Below the pieces are notes generated by a model. It did no database searches. It was not told the DNA's origin and worked only from the letters and a program-made list of their open reading frames with translations. Positions 1 to 5,436 of a stretch of 5,579 bases of DNA are shown here, in pieces. The stretch is taken from positions 39,804 to 45,382 of the forward strand of contig JAAUZS010000076.1 in NCBI GenBank assembly GCA_014804495.1, given 5' to 3'. Positions within the stretch are counted from its first letter, which is position 1. Each line of letters starts with the position of its first letter. Origin of the DNA: Lachnospiraceae bacterium (GTDB lineage: Bacteria; Bacillota; Clostridia; Lachnospirales; Lachnospiraceae). Both the position numbers and the translations under genes were made by a program.

Positions 1-252
1 GCTACCGGTATGGAAACAAGGGCAACGATTCTGGGCTATCTGCAAAGAGGCGGTGCGCCGACCTGTAAAGACAGGTATTATGCTTCTATAATGGGCGCAT
101 ATGCGGCGGATATCCTTTGCGAAGGAAAAACAAACAGAGTTGTCGGATATCAGCATGGTGAATTTCTGGACTTTGATATTGAGGAGGCTCTTAATATGCA
201 GAAGAGTATTCCTGAGTATGTATATGAGGTCAGCAAGATTCTTGCGTTGTAA
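1..252 (+). CDS. pfkA: 6-phosphofructokinase, C-terminal part (5' end outside window)
   Basis: This is the last 83 codons of a phosphofructokinase, the glycolytic enzyme that phosphorylates fructose 6-phosphate to fructose 1,6-bisphosphate in the cytosol. The reading frame is open from base 1 and ends at TAA 250-252. The stretch METRATILGYLQRGG matches the C-terminal substrate-binding segment of the family (E. coli ETRATVLGHIQRGG), in which two arginines contact fructose 6-phosphate across the subunit interface; both are present here. After it come the usual DRxxASxMGAYA helix and the VGYQHGEFLDFDIEEAL segment. The position of E. coli His249, a substrate contact, is Tyr here. The N-terminal nucleotide-binding part cannot be seen, so ATP versus pyrophosphate use cannot be judged. 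No clear terminator follows the stop; the next feature is hairpin repeat copy 1. Confidence 0.95.
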   Translation, partial: ATGMETRATILGYLQRGGAPTCKDRYYASIMGAYAADILCEGKTNRVVGYQHGEFLDFDIEEALNMQKSIPEYVYEVSKILAL

Positions 253-289
253 ATTTCTTCTTAGGAAGGCTTGGTATCATAATGTATGA

Positions 290-419
290 TTACGAAACTG
301 TTATGGTATGTCACGAACTTAGGGAAAACAAACAAGATAAGGTGCTCACCGCAAGCGAAATCGCACCGCTTTTGTTTGTTTTTCCTAAGTTCTGGTTATA
401 TTGAAGGGAAGTTTCGCAG
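290..419 (+). repeat. Hairpin repeat element, copy 1 (MITE-like, about 130 bp)
   Basis: This element fills most of the 205-base spacer between pfkA and the methyltransferase gene. Its ends are TTACGAAACT (290-299) and AGTTTCGCAG (410-419), which are inverted repeats of each other apart from the terminal bases. Inside is a 21-bp hairpin stem, 315-335 paired with 372-392, with one G-T pair and otherwise perfect. A second inner stem GGTGC (341-345) pairs with GCACC (363-367). The inner loop is almost identical to that of copy 2 (26 of 27 bases over 341-367). Copies 2 and 3 lie at 1258-1385 and 5272-5399 in the same orientation. No coding capacity is seen. It could be a non-autonomous transposable element, an intergenic palindromic repeat acting in RNA, or both. 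I do not recognise it as a named family. Confidence 0.85.
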
Positions 420-443
420 AAGGCTTATGAGAAAGAGTGCATG

Positions 444-453
444 AAAGGGAAGG
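444..453 (+). promoter_or_regulatory. Ribosome binding site deciding the methyltransferase start
   Basis: The purine run AAAGGGAAGG lies just upstream of ATG 458 with suitable spacing. The frame is also open from a GTG at 437, but that codon has only a weak purine run (GAGAAAGA) before it and would make the SD itself coding. ATG 458 is therefore the better start. Confidence 0.75.
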
Positions 454-457
454 CAGT

Positions 458-1243
458 ATGATAACAAGCAGTGCAAATAAAGGGGTAAAGGAAGTTATAC
501 AGCTTGAACAAAAGGCAAGAGCAAGGCGGGAACAGGGACTTTTTGTTGTTGAGGGTATTAAAATGTTCCTTGAAGCGCCTATAGATATGATTGAGAAAGT
601 CTATGTTGCAGAAAATTTCTCAAAACAGATGCCTGCATCGTGCAAAGATAAACTCGAAGCATTATCGTCATGTTATGAGATGGTTTCTGATGAAATATTC
701 CAAAAAATGTCGGATACAAAGACGCCGCAGGGCATCCTGTGTGTGATGCGGCAGAATCAATATAATCTTGAATCAATGTTCACGGTATCAAATCCCATGT
801 TTATTATATTGGAAGCTGTTCAGGACCCGGGAAATCTGGGTACGATTTTTCGTGCTGCAGAAGGCGCGGGTGCAGCAGGCGTCATCATGAGCGGTGACAC
901 GGTGGATATTTATAATCCTAAAACGATTCGTTCTACGATGGGTTCTGTTTATCGAATGCCTTTTATCTACGCACAGAATTTGGACATTATAATAGAAGAA
1001 ATGCAGAAGAGAAAGATTGCTGTCTACGCTGCGCATTTGCAGGGTGCAAAGGCATATGATATCTGTGATTACAAGTCGGGAACAGCATTTTTGATAGGTA
1101 ATGAGGCAAACGGCCTGAAGGAAGAAACAGCTAAGAAAGCGGATACCGCCATAAAAATTCCGATGGCGGGTAAAGTTGAATCGCTTAATGCGGCGGTAGC
1201 GGCTTCCGTGCTGATGTATGAGGCGGCGCGGCAGAGAAGATAG
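458..1243 (+). CDS. SpoU/TrmH-family RNA 2'-O-ribose methyltransferase
   Basis: This 261-residue protein belongs to the SPOUT class of enzymes, which transfer methyl from S-adenosylmethionine to a ribose 2'-OH of rRNA or tRNA using a knotted C-terminal domain. Residues about 10-100 look like the L30e-like substrate-binding domain (EQGLFVVEGIKMFLEA near 25-40, TPQGILCV at 89-96). The catalytic domain carries all three SpoU motifs: motif 1 DPGNLGTIFRAAEGAG (123-138, with the conserved Asn126 and Arg132), motif 2 LIGNEANGL (212-220, with Glu216), and motif 3 IPMAGKVESLNAAVAAS (234-250). Length and order fit bacterial 23S rRNA methyltransferases of the RlmB/YsgA type. The exact RNA target cannot be read from the sequence, so no gene symbol is given. 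It lies downstream of pfkA without a recognisable promoter of its own; hairpin copy 1 occupies the leader and copy 2 starts 14 bases after the stop. Confidence 0.93.
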   Translation: MITSSANKGVKEVIQLEQKARARREQGLFVVEGIKMFLEAPIDMIEKVYVAENFSKQMPASCKDKLEALSSCYEMVSDEIFQKMSDTKTPQGILCVMRQNQYNLESMFTVSNPMFIILEAVQDPGNLGTIFRAAEGAGAAGVIMSGDTVDIYNPKTIRSTMGSVYRMPFIYAQNLDIIIEEMQKRKIAVYAAHLQGAKAYDICDYKSGTAFLIGNEANGLKEETAKKADTAIKIPMAGKVESLNAAVAASVLMYEAARQRR

Positions 1244-1257
1244 AAAGATTATTGCAG

Positions 1258-1385
1258 TTGTGAAAGTGTTATCGTACGGCACGAACTTAGATAAAATAAA
1301 CAAAAACGGTGCTCATCGCAAGCGAAATCGCACCTTATTTTGTTTATTTTATCTAAGTTCTGTGTATTGAAATAGAGTTTGACAA
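1258..1385 (+). repeat. Hairpin repeat element, copy 2 (MITE-like, 128 bp)
   Basis: The ends TTGTGAAAGT (1258-1267) and AGTTTGACAA (1376-1385) are imperfect inverted repeats. The central hairpin is the best of the three: 1283-1305 pairs with 1338-1360 over 23 bp without a mismatch. Inside it GGTGC (1308-1312) pairs with GCACC (1330-1334) around a loop almost identical to that of copy 1. Orientation is the same as in copies 1 and 3. It starts 14 bases after the methyltransferase stop. The stem is not followed by a T-run, so the full hairpin is not a standard intrinsic terminator, although the inner stem is followed by the T-rich right arm. Confidence 0.87.
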
Positions 1386-1407
1386 TTATATAAGGAAGAT
1401 AATAGCC

Positions 1408-1622
1408 AATTGCGAAACTCCATATTTCCAAAATGTAGTTGTGCAATATATACAAAACATAAGCAGGTGCTCTGACGCCGTAGTCCACTGAAAGTGGGCT
1501 TGTACTTCAGCGAGGTTCTTTCGAGCTTAGTACCGCTACTGGCGTCAATGCAGCGCAAGCGTGCCTGCGTTGATTTGTATATATTGTACAACGGACTGTT
1601 TGAAAAAGTGAGTTTGGCAATT
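1408..1622. mobile_element. 215 bp MITE-like element, same ends but different interior
   Basis: The outermost 13 bases are inverted repeats with one mismatch: AATTGCGAAACTC (1408-1420) against GAGTTTGGCAATT (1610-1622). Without any gap the inverted repeat continues to 49 bases per side (1408-1456 and 1574-1622), with 38 of 49 positions complementary. The innermost 19 of these (1438-1456 and 1574-1592) have a single mismatch. The end sequence is of the same type as that of the three hairpin repeats (TTGYGAAACT), but the interior is unrelated except for short GGTGCTC and CGCAAGCG words. No open frame of note is present, so any movement would need a transposase supplied in trans; none is in this window. 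I see no clean short target-site duplication. Confidence 0.7.
1463..1568. ncRNA. Candidate structured RNA, three-way junction (hypothetical)
   Basis: The interior of the 215 bp element folds by eye into a branched structure. GCAGGTGC (1463-1470) pairs with GTGCCTGC (1561-1568), with two G-U pairs. GACGCC plus GTAG (1474-1483) pairs with CTAC, a bulged T, and GGCGTC (1536-1546). Inside are two hairpins: CCACT (1485-1489) with AGTGG (1493-1497), and GTACT (1502-1506) with AGTAC (1529-1533), the latter enclosing a shorter CGAG/TTCG stem. The strand is not determined because a DNA palindrome folds on either strand. It does not fit the riboswitch and ribozyme consensus sequences I compared from memory. 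It could simply be the body of a mobile repeat. Confidence 0.4.
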
Positions 1623-1660
1623 ACCTTAAAGGAAGATAATATTGAAGGGAGTACGTTAAT

Positions 1661-2455
1661 ATGAAAATAGGTTTTATAGGTTTAGGTAATATGGCAGACG
1701 CCATGATAGCGGGTATGCTGCAAAAAGGCATCGTGAAATCGGCTGATATTATCGGCAGTGCCAAAACATCAGCTACAAGAGAAAGAATGAAGGAGAAATA
1801 TGACATATGTGTCAGTGATAAAAATGCAGATGTGTCATCACAGTCAGATATTCTTATCCTTGCGGTTAAGCCTCAGTTTATGGAGGAGGTTATATCGGAA
1901 ATAAGAGATACGGTGAGCCTTCAAACACTTGTTATAAGTATTGCGGCAGGAAAGACTCTTAAATGGATTGAAAACGCTTTTGGCAAGACTGTTAAGCTGG
2001 TACGTTGTATGCCTAATACGCCGGCGCTGGTAGGTGAGGGTTGTACCGGCGTATGCGTGAACGACAGAGTTTCGGCAGGAGAAATAGATGAGAGTATCAG
2101 ACTGATGGAGAGCTTTGGTAAAGCCAGCCTTGTGCCGGAGCGGCTGATGGATGCAGTCGGGGCGGTCAGCGGCAGTTCACCTGCCTATGTATTTATGTTT
2201 ATTGAAGCGATGGCGGACGCCGGCGTAGCGGCAGGGATGCCGAGAGCGCAGGCGTATCAGTTCGCAGCACAGGCGGTATACGGCAGTGCAAAACTGGTAT
2301 TGGAAAGCGGCAGGCATCCGGGAGAATTAAAGGATATGGTATGTTCTCCGGGAGGCACGACTATTCAGGGAGTACGCGTATTGGAAGAAAAAGGGATGCG
2401 CGGAGCGGTTATGGATGCATTGGCTGCATGCGTTGAAAAATCAAGAAGTTTGTAA
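1661..2455 (+). CDS. proC: Pyrroline-5-carboxylate reductase
   Basis: This 264-residue cytosolic enzyme reduces 1-pyrroline-5-carboxylate to L-proline with NAD(P)H, the last step of proline synthesis. The Rossmann signature GFIGLGNMADAMIAG is at residues 4-18, followed by ILAVKPQ (66-72) and the family motif RCMPNTPALVGEG (115-127). The C-terminal signature reads AVSGSSPAYVFMFIEAMADAG (168-188, split here by position: AVSGSSPAY, VFMFIEAMADAG); most relatives have Gly for the second of the paired serines. SPGGTTIQGV is at 229-238. Length is normal for the family. The start is supported by GAAGGGAG (1644-1651) 9 bases upstream. No convincing promoter is seen in the 417-base spacer before it, which is almost filled by two repeat elements, so read-through from upstream or an unrecognised promoter is possible. 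It shares a metabolic theme with argF at the end of the window. Confidence 0.96.
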   Translation: MKIGFIGLGNMADAMIAGMLQKGIVKSADIIGSAKTSATRERMKEKYDICVSDKNADVSSQSDILILAVKPQFMEEVISEIRDTVSLQTLVISIAAGKTLKWIENAFGKTVKLVRCMPNTPALVGEGCTGVCVNDRVSAGEIDESIRLMESFGKASLVPERLMDAVGAVSGSSPAYVFMFIEAMADAGVAAGMPRAQAYQFAAQAVYGSAKLVLESGRHPGELKDMVCSPGGTTIQGVRVLEEKGMRGAVMDALAACVEKSRSL

Positions 2456-2504
2456 TAATTTTATCCTTATTTCCACTCATTTTTTTTGGACGAGCAACGT
2501 AAAC

Positions 2505-2533
2505 TTGACAAAGAAAAGATGTTTTGCTAGAAT
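2505..2533 (+). promoter_or_regulatory. Sigma-A type promoter for the cell-wall hydrolase gene
   Basis: A perfect -35 hexamer TTGACA (2505-2510) is separated by exactly 17 bases from TAGAAT (2528-2533), a five-of-six match to the -10 consensus. The predicted start is near 2540, leaving a leader of about 65 bases that is very AT-rich. An eight-T run at 2480-2487 lies about 55 bases upstream of that start and might help as an UP-like element. The leader ends in a strong SD, GGAGGT (2592-2597), 8 bases before ATG 2606. Confidence 0.8.
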
Positions 2534-2605
2534 TATCCAAAACGGCTATTTAACATTTTTGTAATAATTTTGCAAAACAAAATTTATATGTGGAGGTAAG
2601 CACTC

Positions 2606-3679
2606 ATGTTAAGGGGTAAAAGACTGTTATCTATTCTGACAGGTCTTGCTATTAGCCTGTATATGATGTATGGAATATGCCTGGATACGGCTGCGGTCGG
2701 CAAGAAGGAATATCTTGATTCTCTGAGCGCAGGGGTTTCCAATGCTATTTCTACGAATGATGACAGTGATGAGGGGGAAACAGAAGAGAAGACGCAGGAA
2801 AAGGAAGAGTCAGGTGAAAAATCTGATTTAGTCATGGCGGATGTGAAGGCGGCGCTAAATGTACGCGCTGAGGCTTCAGAAGATTCAGAGAAGGTTGGGC
2901 TTTTATACAAGGACTGCGGCGGCAGAATACTGGAGAGAAAAGATGGCTGGACTAAGCTTGAATCAGGTGATTTGGTTGGTTGGGCCAAGGATGAATATCT
3001 GCTGTTTGACGAAGATGCGGAAGCTTTGGCGAACGAAGTGGGAAATCTGATTGTTACGATTGAAACGGAAACCTTGCGTGTGCGCAAGGAGCCCAGTGAG
3101 GATGCGTCCATTCTGGGTCTGATTGCGCAGGATGATGCGTTGGAAGTCATTGAAATTGTCGATGATGATTGGGTTAGTGTCTATTATGAAAACGGTACGG
3201 CATACGTTTCAGCTAAATATGTGAAAGTTGATTTTCTTATTGATGAAGGTGAAACCATGGCGTCAATAAAGAAAAGGGAAGAAGAGGCGGCTGCAATCAG
3301 AAAGCAGGAAATCGCAAACGCTAATCAGGCTGTTATTGCGGATGCTGATGACTTAAGGCTGATGGCTGCCCTGATTCAGTGTGAAGCGGGTTCAGAGCCG
3401 TATGAAGGTAAACTGGCTGTTGGCGCAGTTGTAATGAACAGGGTAAAAAGCGGTGCATATCCCAACACTATTTCCGGTGTAATTTATGCATCCGGACAAT
3501 TCACGCCTGCAGTGAACGGAAAAGTAGCTAAGGTATATAATAACGGTAATATAAAGGACAGTTGCTATCAGGCGGCTCAGGAAGCAATGGCAGGTGTGAG
3601 TAATGTAGGAGATGCGACACACTTCAGGGTGGCCGGAAACCATGACGGAATTCTGATTGGCCATCAGGTATTTTGGTAA
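2606..3679 (+). CDS. Exported cell-wall hydrolase: two SH3-like domains plus SleB-type domain
   Basis: This 357-residue protein is predicted to cut peptidoglycan outside the membrane. Residues 1-24 form a signal peptide or signal anchor (basic MLRGKR, then a hydrophobic core). Residues 50-73 are an acidic, Glu/Asp/Lys-rich low-complexity linker. Two bacterial SH3-like domains follow, at about 76-134 (LNVRAEAS at its start, GWAKDEYL at its end) and 147-208 (LRVRKEPS, then AYVSAKYVKV). A charged helical linker (about 217-245) leads into the C-terminal hydrolase_2/SleB-like domain (about 249-357): LMAALIQCEAGSEPYEGKLA with Glu260 as likely catalytic acid, VGAVVMNRVKSG, ISGVIYASGQFTPA, and the terminal HQVFW. 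SleB is a spore-cortex lytic enzyme in Bacillus; SH3-bearing relatives are widespread in Clostridia and need not be spore-specific. It has its own promoter and appears monocistronic. Confidence 0.9.
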   Translation: MLRGKRLLSILTGLAISLYMMYGICLDTAAVGKKEYLDSLSAGVSNAISTNDDSDEGETEEKTQEKEESGEKSDLVMADVKAALNVRAEASEDSEKVGLLYKDCGGRILERKDGWTKLESGDLVGWAKDEYLLFDEDAEALANEVGNLIVTIETETLRVRKEPSEDASILGLIAQDDALEVIEIVDDDWVSVYYENGTAYVSAKYVKVDFLIDEGETMASIKKREEEAAAIRKQEIANANQAVIADADDLRLMAALIQCEAGSEPYEGKLAVGAVVMNRVKSGAYPNTISGVIYASGQFTPAVNGKVAKVYNNGNIKDSCYQAAQEAMAGVSNVGDATHFRVAGNHDGILIGHQVFW

Positions 3680-3734
3680 AATATTACTGATGAGATTTAA
3701 CAAAAACAGTTCTTACCAATATGGCAATATCCTC

Positions 3735-3763
3735 TTGTTTCTATGAAAATAATATAGTAGAAT
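3735..3763 (+). promoter_or_regulatory. Likely promoter of the nfeD-qmcA unit
   Basis: TTGTTT (3735-3740, three of six matches to the -35 consensus) lies 17 bases before TAGAAT (3758-3763, five of six matches to the -10 consensus). The predicted start near 3770 gives a short leader containing the SD AAGGGGTGA (3773-3781) 6 bases before ATG 3788. The -35 is weak, so confidence is moderate. Apart from this, the 108-base spacer shows no clear hairpin terminator for the preceding gene. Confidence 0.5.
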
Positions 3764-3787
3764 ATATGAGGGAAGGGGTGAGAAATT

Positions 3788-4246
3788 ATGCCAGTGTATA
3801 TGTCGATTAATATGACGGTGTTCTGGCTTGCTGTTCTGGTCATATTGGTTGTAATTGAGCTGTTTACGATGGGTCTTACGACAATATGGTTTGCAGGCGG
3901 AGCATTAGTTGCGGCATTAATATCAATACCGGGATTGCCGGTTTCCCTGCAGATTTTTGCATTTTTGGCAGTGTCTGCGGTTCTGCTGTATTTTACACGA
4001 CCGGTTGCAGTCAAATATTTTAACCGTGACAGGGTCAGGACCAATATTGAAAGTATGGTTGGCAGGCAGGCAATTGTCATCAGCGAAATCAATAATCTCG
4101 AAGGTGTCGGACAGGTGAATACAGGCGGTATGGAGTGGTCTGCAAGAAGCAGTTACAATAATGTTGTGCTGCCGGTAGGAGCAGTCGTTACGATACTGGG
4201 AGTTGACGGAGTAAAACTAATCGTAGAAGAAAGAAGAGAGGGATAA
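3788..4246 (+). CDS. NfeD-family membrane protein, short form
   Basis: This 152-residue protein is the short NfeD type, lacking the N-terminal ClpP-like protease domain of long NfeD. Residues about 8-70 hold hydrophobic segments that can form two to three membrane helices (VFWLAVLVILVVIELFTMGL, the glycine-rich WFAGGALVAALIS, and LQIFAFLAVSAVLLYF). A basic stretch (RPVAVKYFNRDRVR, 71-84) leads to a C-terminal OB-fold domain at about 88-148 with the typical MVGRQAIVISEI, GQVNTGGMEWSARS and VGAVVTILGVDGVKLIV segments. NfeD proteins commonly sit beside stomatin-type SPFH proteins and are thought to work with them in membrane microdomains. Here the stop is followed by two bases and then the start of the SPFH gene, so the two are almost certainly co-transcribed and translationally coupled. 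Confidence 0.92.
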   Translation: MPVYMSINMTVFWLAVLVILVVIELFTMGLTTIWFAGGALVAALISIPGLPVSLQIFAFLAVSAVLLYFTRPVAVKYFNRDRVRTNIESMVGRQAIVISEINNLEGVGQVNTGGMEWSARSSYNNVVLPVGAVVTILGVDGVKLIVEERREG

Positions 4247-4248
4247 AA

Positions 4249-5175
4249 ATGTTAGGATTTGGTGTGGGTGTTTTTTTAGTTATTATTTTGATTGTTGTTA
4301 TAATATTTGCGTCATGTATTAAGATTGTACCTCAGGCATACGCTTATGTTGTTGAGCGTCTGGGAGCTTATCAGCAGACTCTGCCGGTAGGATTTCATGT
4401 CATAATGCCTGTAGTTGATAAAGTAGCAAAAAGAGTTGTTTTGAAAGAGCAGGTTGTAGACTTTGCACCACAGCCGGTTATTACCAAGGATAACGTAACC
4501 ATGAGGATTGATACGGTAGTATTCTACCAGATTACAGACCCTAAGTTGTTTGCGTATGGTGTGGAAAATCCGATTATGGCGATTGAAAACCTGACGGCTA
4601 CCACACTTAGAAATATTATCGGTGAGATGGAACTTGACCAGACTCTTACATCCAGAGAAATCATAAATACTAAGATGAGAGCTTCTCTTGATATTGCAAC
4701 AGACCCGTGGGGTATTAAGGTTAACAGAGTCGAGCTTAAGAATATCATTCCTCCGGCAGCTATTCAGGATGCGATGGAGAAGCAGATGAAGGCAGAACGT
4801 GAACGTCGTGAAGCTATTCTTCGTGCAGAAGGTGAAAAGAAATCAACCGTCCTGGTTGCAGAAGGTAAAAAGGAATCACTTATTCTGGAAGCGGAAGCAG
4901 AGAAGCAGTCGGCAATCCTTCGTGCTGAAGCTCAGAAAGAGAAGATGATACGCGAAGCAGAAGGTGAAGCTGCAGCTATCTTAAAGATTCAGCAGGCTAC
5001 GGCAGACGGTATCCGCATGGTTCGTGAAGCGGGCGCTGATGATGCGGTTCTTAAGATAAAGAGCCTTGAAGCATTCGAGAAAGCGGCTGACGGAAAGGCT
5101 ACCAAGATTATTATTCCTTCCGAGATTCAGGGACTGGCGGGGCTTGCGGCATCTGTTAAGGAAGTATTGCAGTAA
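4249..5175 (+). CDS. qmcA: QmcA/stomatin-like SPFH (band 7) membrane protein
   Basis: This 308-residue protein is anchored by an N-terminal hydrophobic helix (residues 4-23) and probably scaffolds membrane microdomains together with NfeD. The SPFH/band 7 domain spans about 25-180: IVPQAYAYVVERLGAY, LPVGFHVIMPVVDKV, VITKDNVTMRIDTVVFYQITD, the TLRNIIGEMELDQTLTSRE segment, and WGIKVNRVELKNIIPP. After it comes a charged helix with five near-exact 11-residue repeats (190-243: ILRAEGEKKST, VLVAEGKKESL, ILEAEAEKQSA, ILRAEAQKEKM, IREAEGEAAA), a hendecad pattern expected for a long, right-handed coiled coil as in flotillins and stomatins. The C-terminus (KIIIPSEIQGLAGL) matches the conserved tail of the family. 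Length is close to E. coli QmcA, which is also paired with an NfeD protein. The symbol is by homology and domain arrangement; the molecular function is not established by sequence. Confidence 0.92.
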   Translation: MLGFGVGVFLVIILIVVIIFASCIKIVPQAYAYVVERLGAYQQTLPVGFHVIMPVVDKVAKRVVLKEQVVDFAPQPVITKDNVTMRIDTVVFYQITDPKLFAYGVENPIMAIENLTATTLRNIIGEMELDQTLTSREIINTKMRASLDIATDPWGIKVNRVELKNIIPPAAIQDAMEKQMKAERERREAILRAEGEKKSTVLVAEGKKESLILEAEAEKQSAILRAEAQKEKMIREAEGEAAAILKIQQATADGIRMVREAGADDAVLKIKSLEAFEKAADGKATKIIIPSEIQGLAGLAASVKEVLQ

Positions 5176-5215
5176 AAGGCAATAATAAGGCAAAATTAGA
5201 GAGTTTAAAATTAGA

Positions 5216-5245
5216 AATAGGGCGGTTCATTAGGACCGTCCTATT
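5216..5245 (+). terminator. Stem-loop after qmcA, possible weak terminator
   Basis: AATAGGGCGGT (5216-5226) pairs with ACCGTCCTATT (5235-5245) over 11 bp including one G-U pair, with an 8-base loop. It lies 40 bases after the qmcA stop. The downstream sequence (CTGAAATTAATG) is not a proper T-run, so it may act as a 3'-end stabilising hairpin or a weak terminator rather than a strong intrinsic one. Confidence 0.5.
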
Positions 5246-5271
5246 CTGAAATTAATGAAGTATATAGGTAG

Positions 5272-5399
5272 TTGTGAAACTGTTGTCGTGAGTCACGAAC
5301 TTGGACAAAATTAACAAAAATGTGGCTCATTGCGGAGCAGAGACGCCCCATTTTTGTTTATTTTGTTCAAGTTCTGGTTATTGAAATAGAATTTTGCAA
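5272..5399 (+). repeat. Hairpin repeat element, copy 3 (MITE-like, 128 bp)
   Basis: The ends are TTGTGAAACT (5272-5281) and AATTTTGCAA (5390-5399), imperfect inverted repeats. The central stem pairs 5297-5322 with 5349-5374 over 26 positions, with one G-T pair and one T-T mismatch. The loop differs from copies 1 and 2 and contains its own small hairpin, GCTC (5325-5328) with GAGC (5335-5338). Just inside the left end TCGTG (5286-5290) can pair with CACGA (5294-5298). It is the most diverged copy, yet the outer arms keep their pairing. It lies in the argF leader in the same orientation as the others. Confidence 0.85.
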
Positions 5400-5436
5400 T
5401 TATCTAATAAAGTATATATAGAAAGGAAGTACGTAT
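5400..5436 (+). promoter_or_regulatory. argF leader tail with SD, similar to the proC leader
   Basis: The bases between repeat copy 3 and ATG 5437 hold the SD AAAGGAAG (5422-5429) 7 bases from the start. The tail resembles the one after the 215 bp element before proC (1623-1660): both start just after CAATT, both have an AT-rich middle, and both end in GAAGGGAGTACGT or GAAAGGAAGTACGT followed by an AT-rich start. This suggests a shared origin of the leader including the ribosome binding site. Confidence 0.55.

Larger units (their letters stand above)
1383..1641 (+). repeat. Direct repeats flanking the 215 bp element
   Basis: The 13-mer AAGGAAGATAATA occurs at 1392-1404 and again at 1629-1641, on either side of the element at 1408-1622. 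The similarity extends leftward: CAATTA begins both 1383-1404 and 1618-1641, with a short difference in between. Either the 215 bp element inserted into the tail of copy 2 and duplicated it, or both elements carry the same type of downstream tail. The coordinates span both repeat units and what lies between. Confidence 0.7.

Noticed and set aside
437..457. Upstream GTG start adding seven residues to the methyltransferase
   Set aside because: Only a weak purine run precedes the GTG, and the strong purine-rich site lies between it and ATG 458; family alignment needs no extra residues.
788..1303. Antisense open frame of 171 codons opposite the methyltransferase gene
   Set aside because: Composition is that of a reverse-complement shadow and the + strand protein carries all SpoU motifs.
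1379..1403. Promoter at the right end of repeat copy 2 (TTGACA followed by GATAAT)
   Set aside because: The spacing is only 13 bases and no better -10 exists at 16-18. Similar TTGGCA (1614) and TTTGCA (5393) boxes would start transcription inside the ribosome binding sites of proC and argF.
1471..1546. Hammerhead ribozyme, T-box or known riboswitch in the 215 bp element
   Set aside because: A CTGA word and a GAAA word are present, but the CTGANGA core is not, and no T-box TGGNACCGCG or purine, SAM, TPP, glycine or c-di-GMP consensus could be found by reading either strand.
2449..2571. Direct repeat TTTGTAATAATTTT at 2449-2462 and 2558-2571
   Set aside because: Fourteen AT-rich bases, one copy overlapping the proC stop; likely chance, with no structure or site that explains it.
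2678..2682. Lipoprotein attachment at Cys25 of the hydrolase
   Set aside because: The residues before the cysteine are Tyr-Gly-Ile, and Ile at the position directly before Cys does not fit a lipobox.
2584..3150. Long antisense open frame opposite the hydrolase gene (188 codons, serine-rich)
   Set aside because: It mirrors the Asp/Glu/Lys-rich coding strand, has no family resemblance and no ribosome binding site that I can see; the + strand gene has clear domains.
290..5399. CRISPR array from repeated sequences
   Set aside because: The copies are 128-130 bp, lie about 1-4 kb apart with genes between them, and have no regular spacers.
5258..5418. AAGTATATA on both sides of copy 3 as a target-site duplication
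   Set aside because: The two copies lie at unequal distances from the terminal repeats (5 and 10 bases) and are simple AT-rich sequence; no comparable duplication flanks copies 1 or 2.
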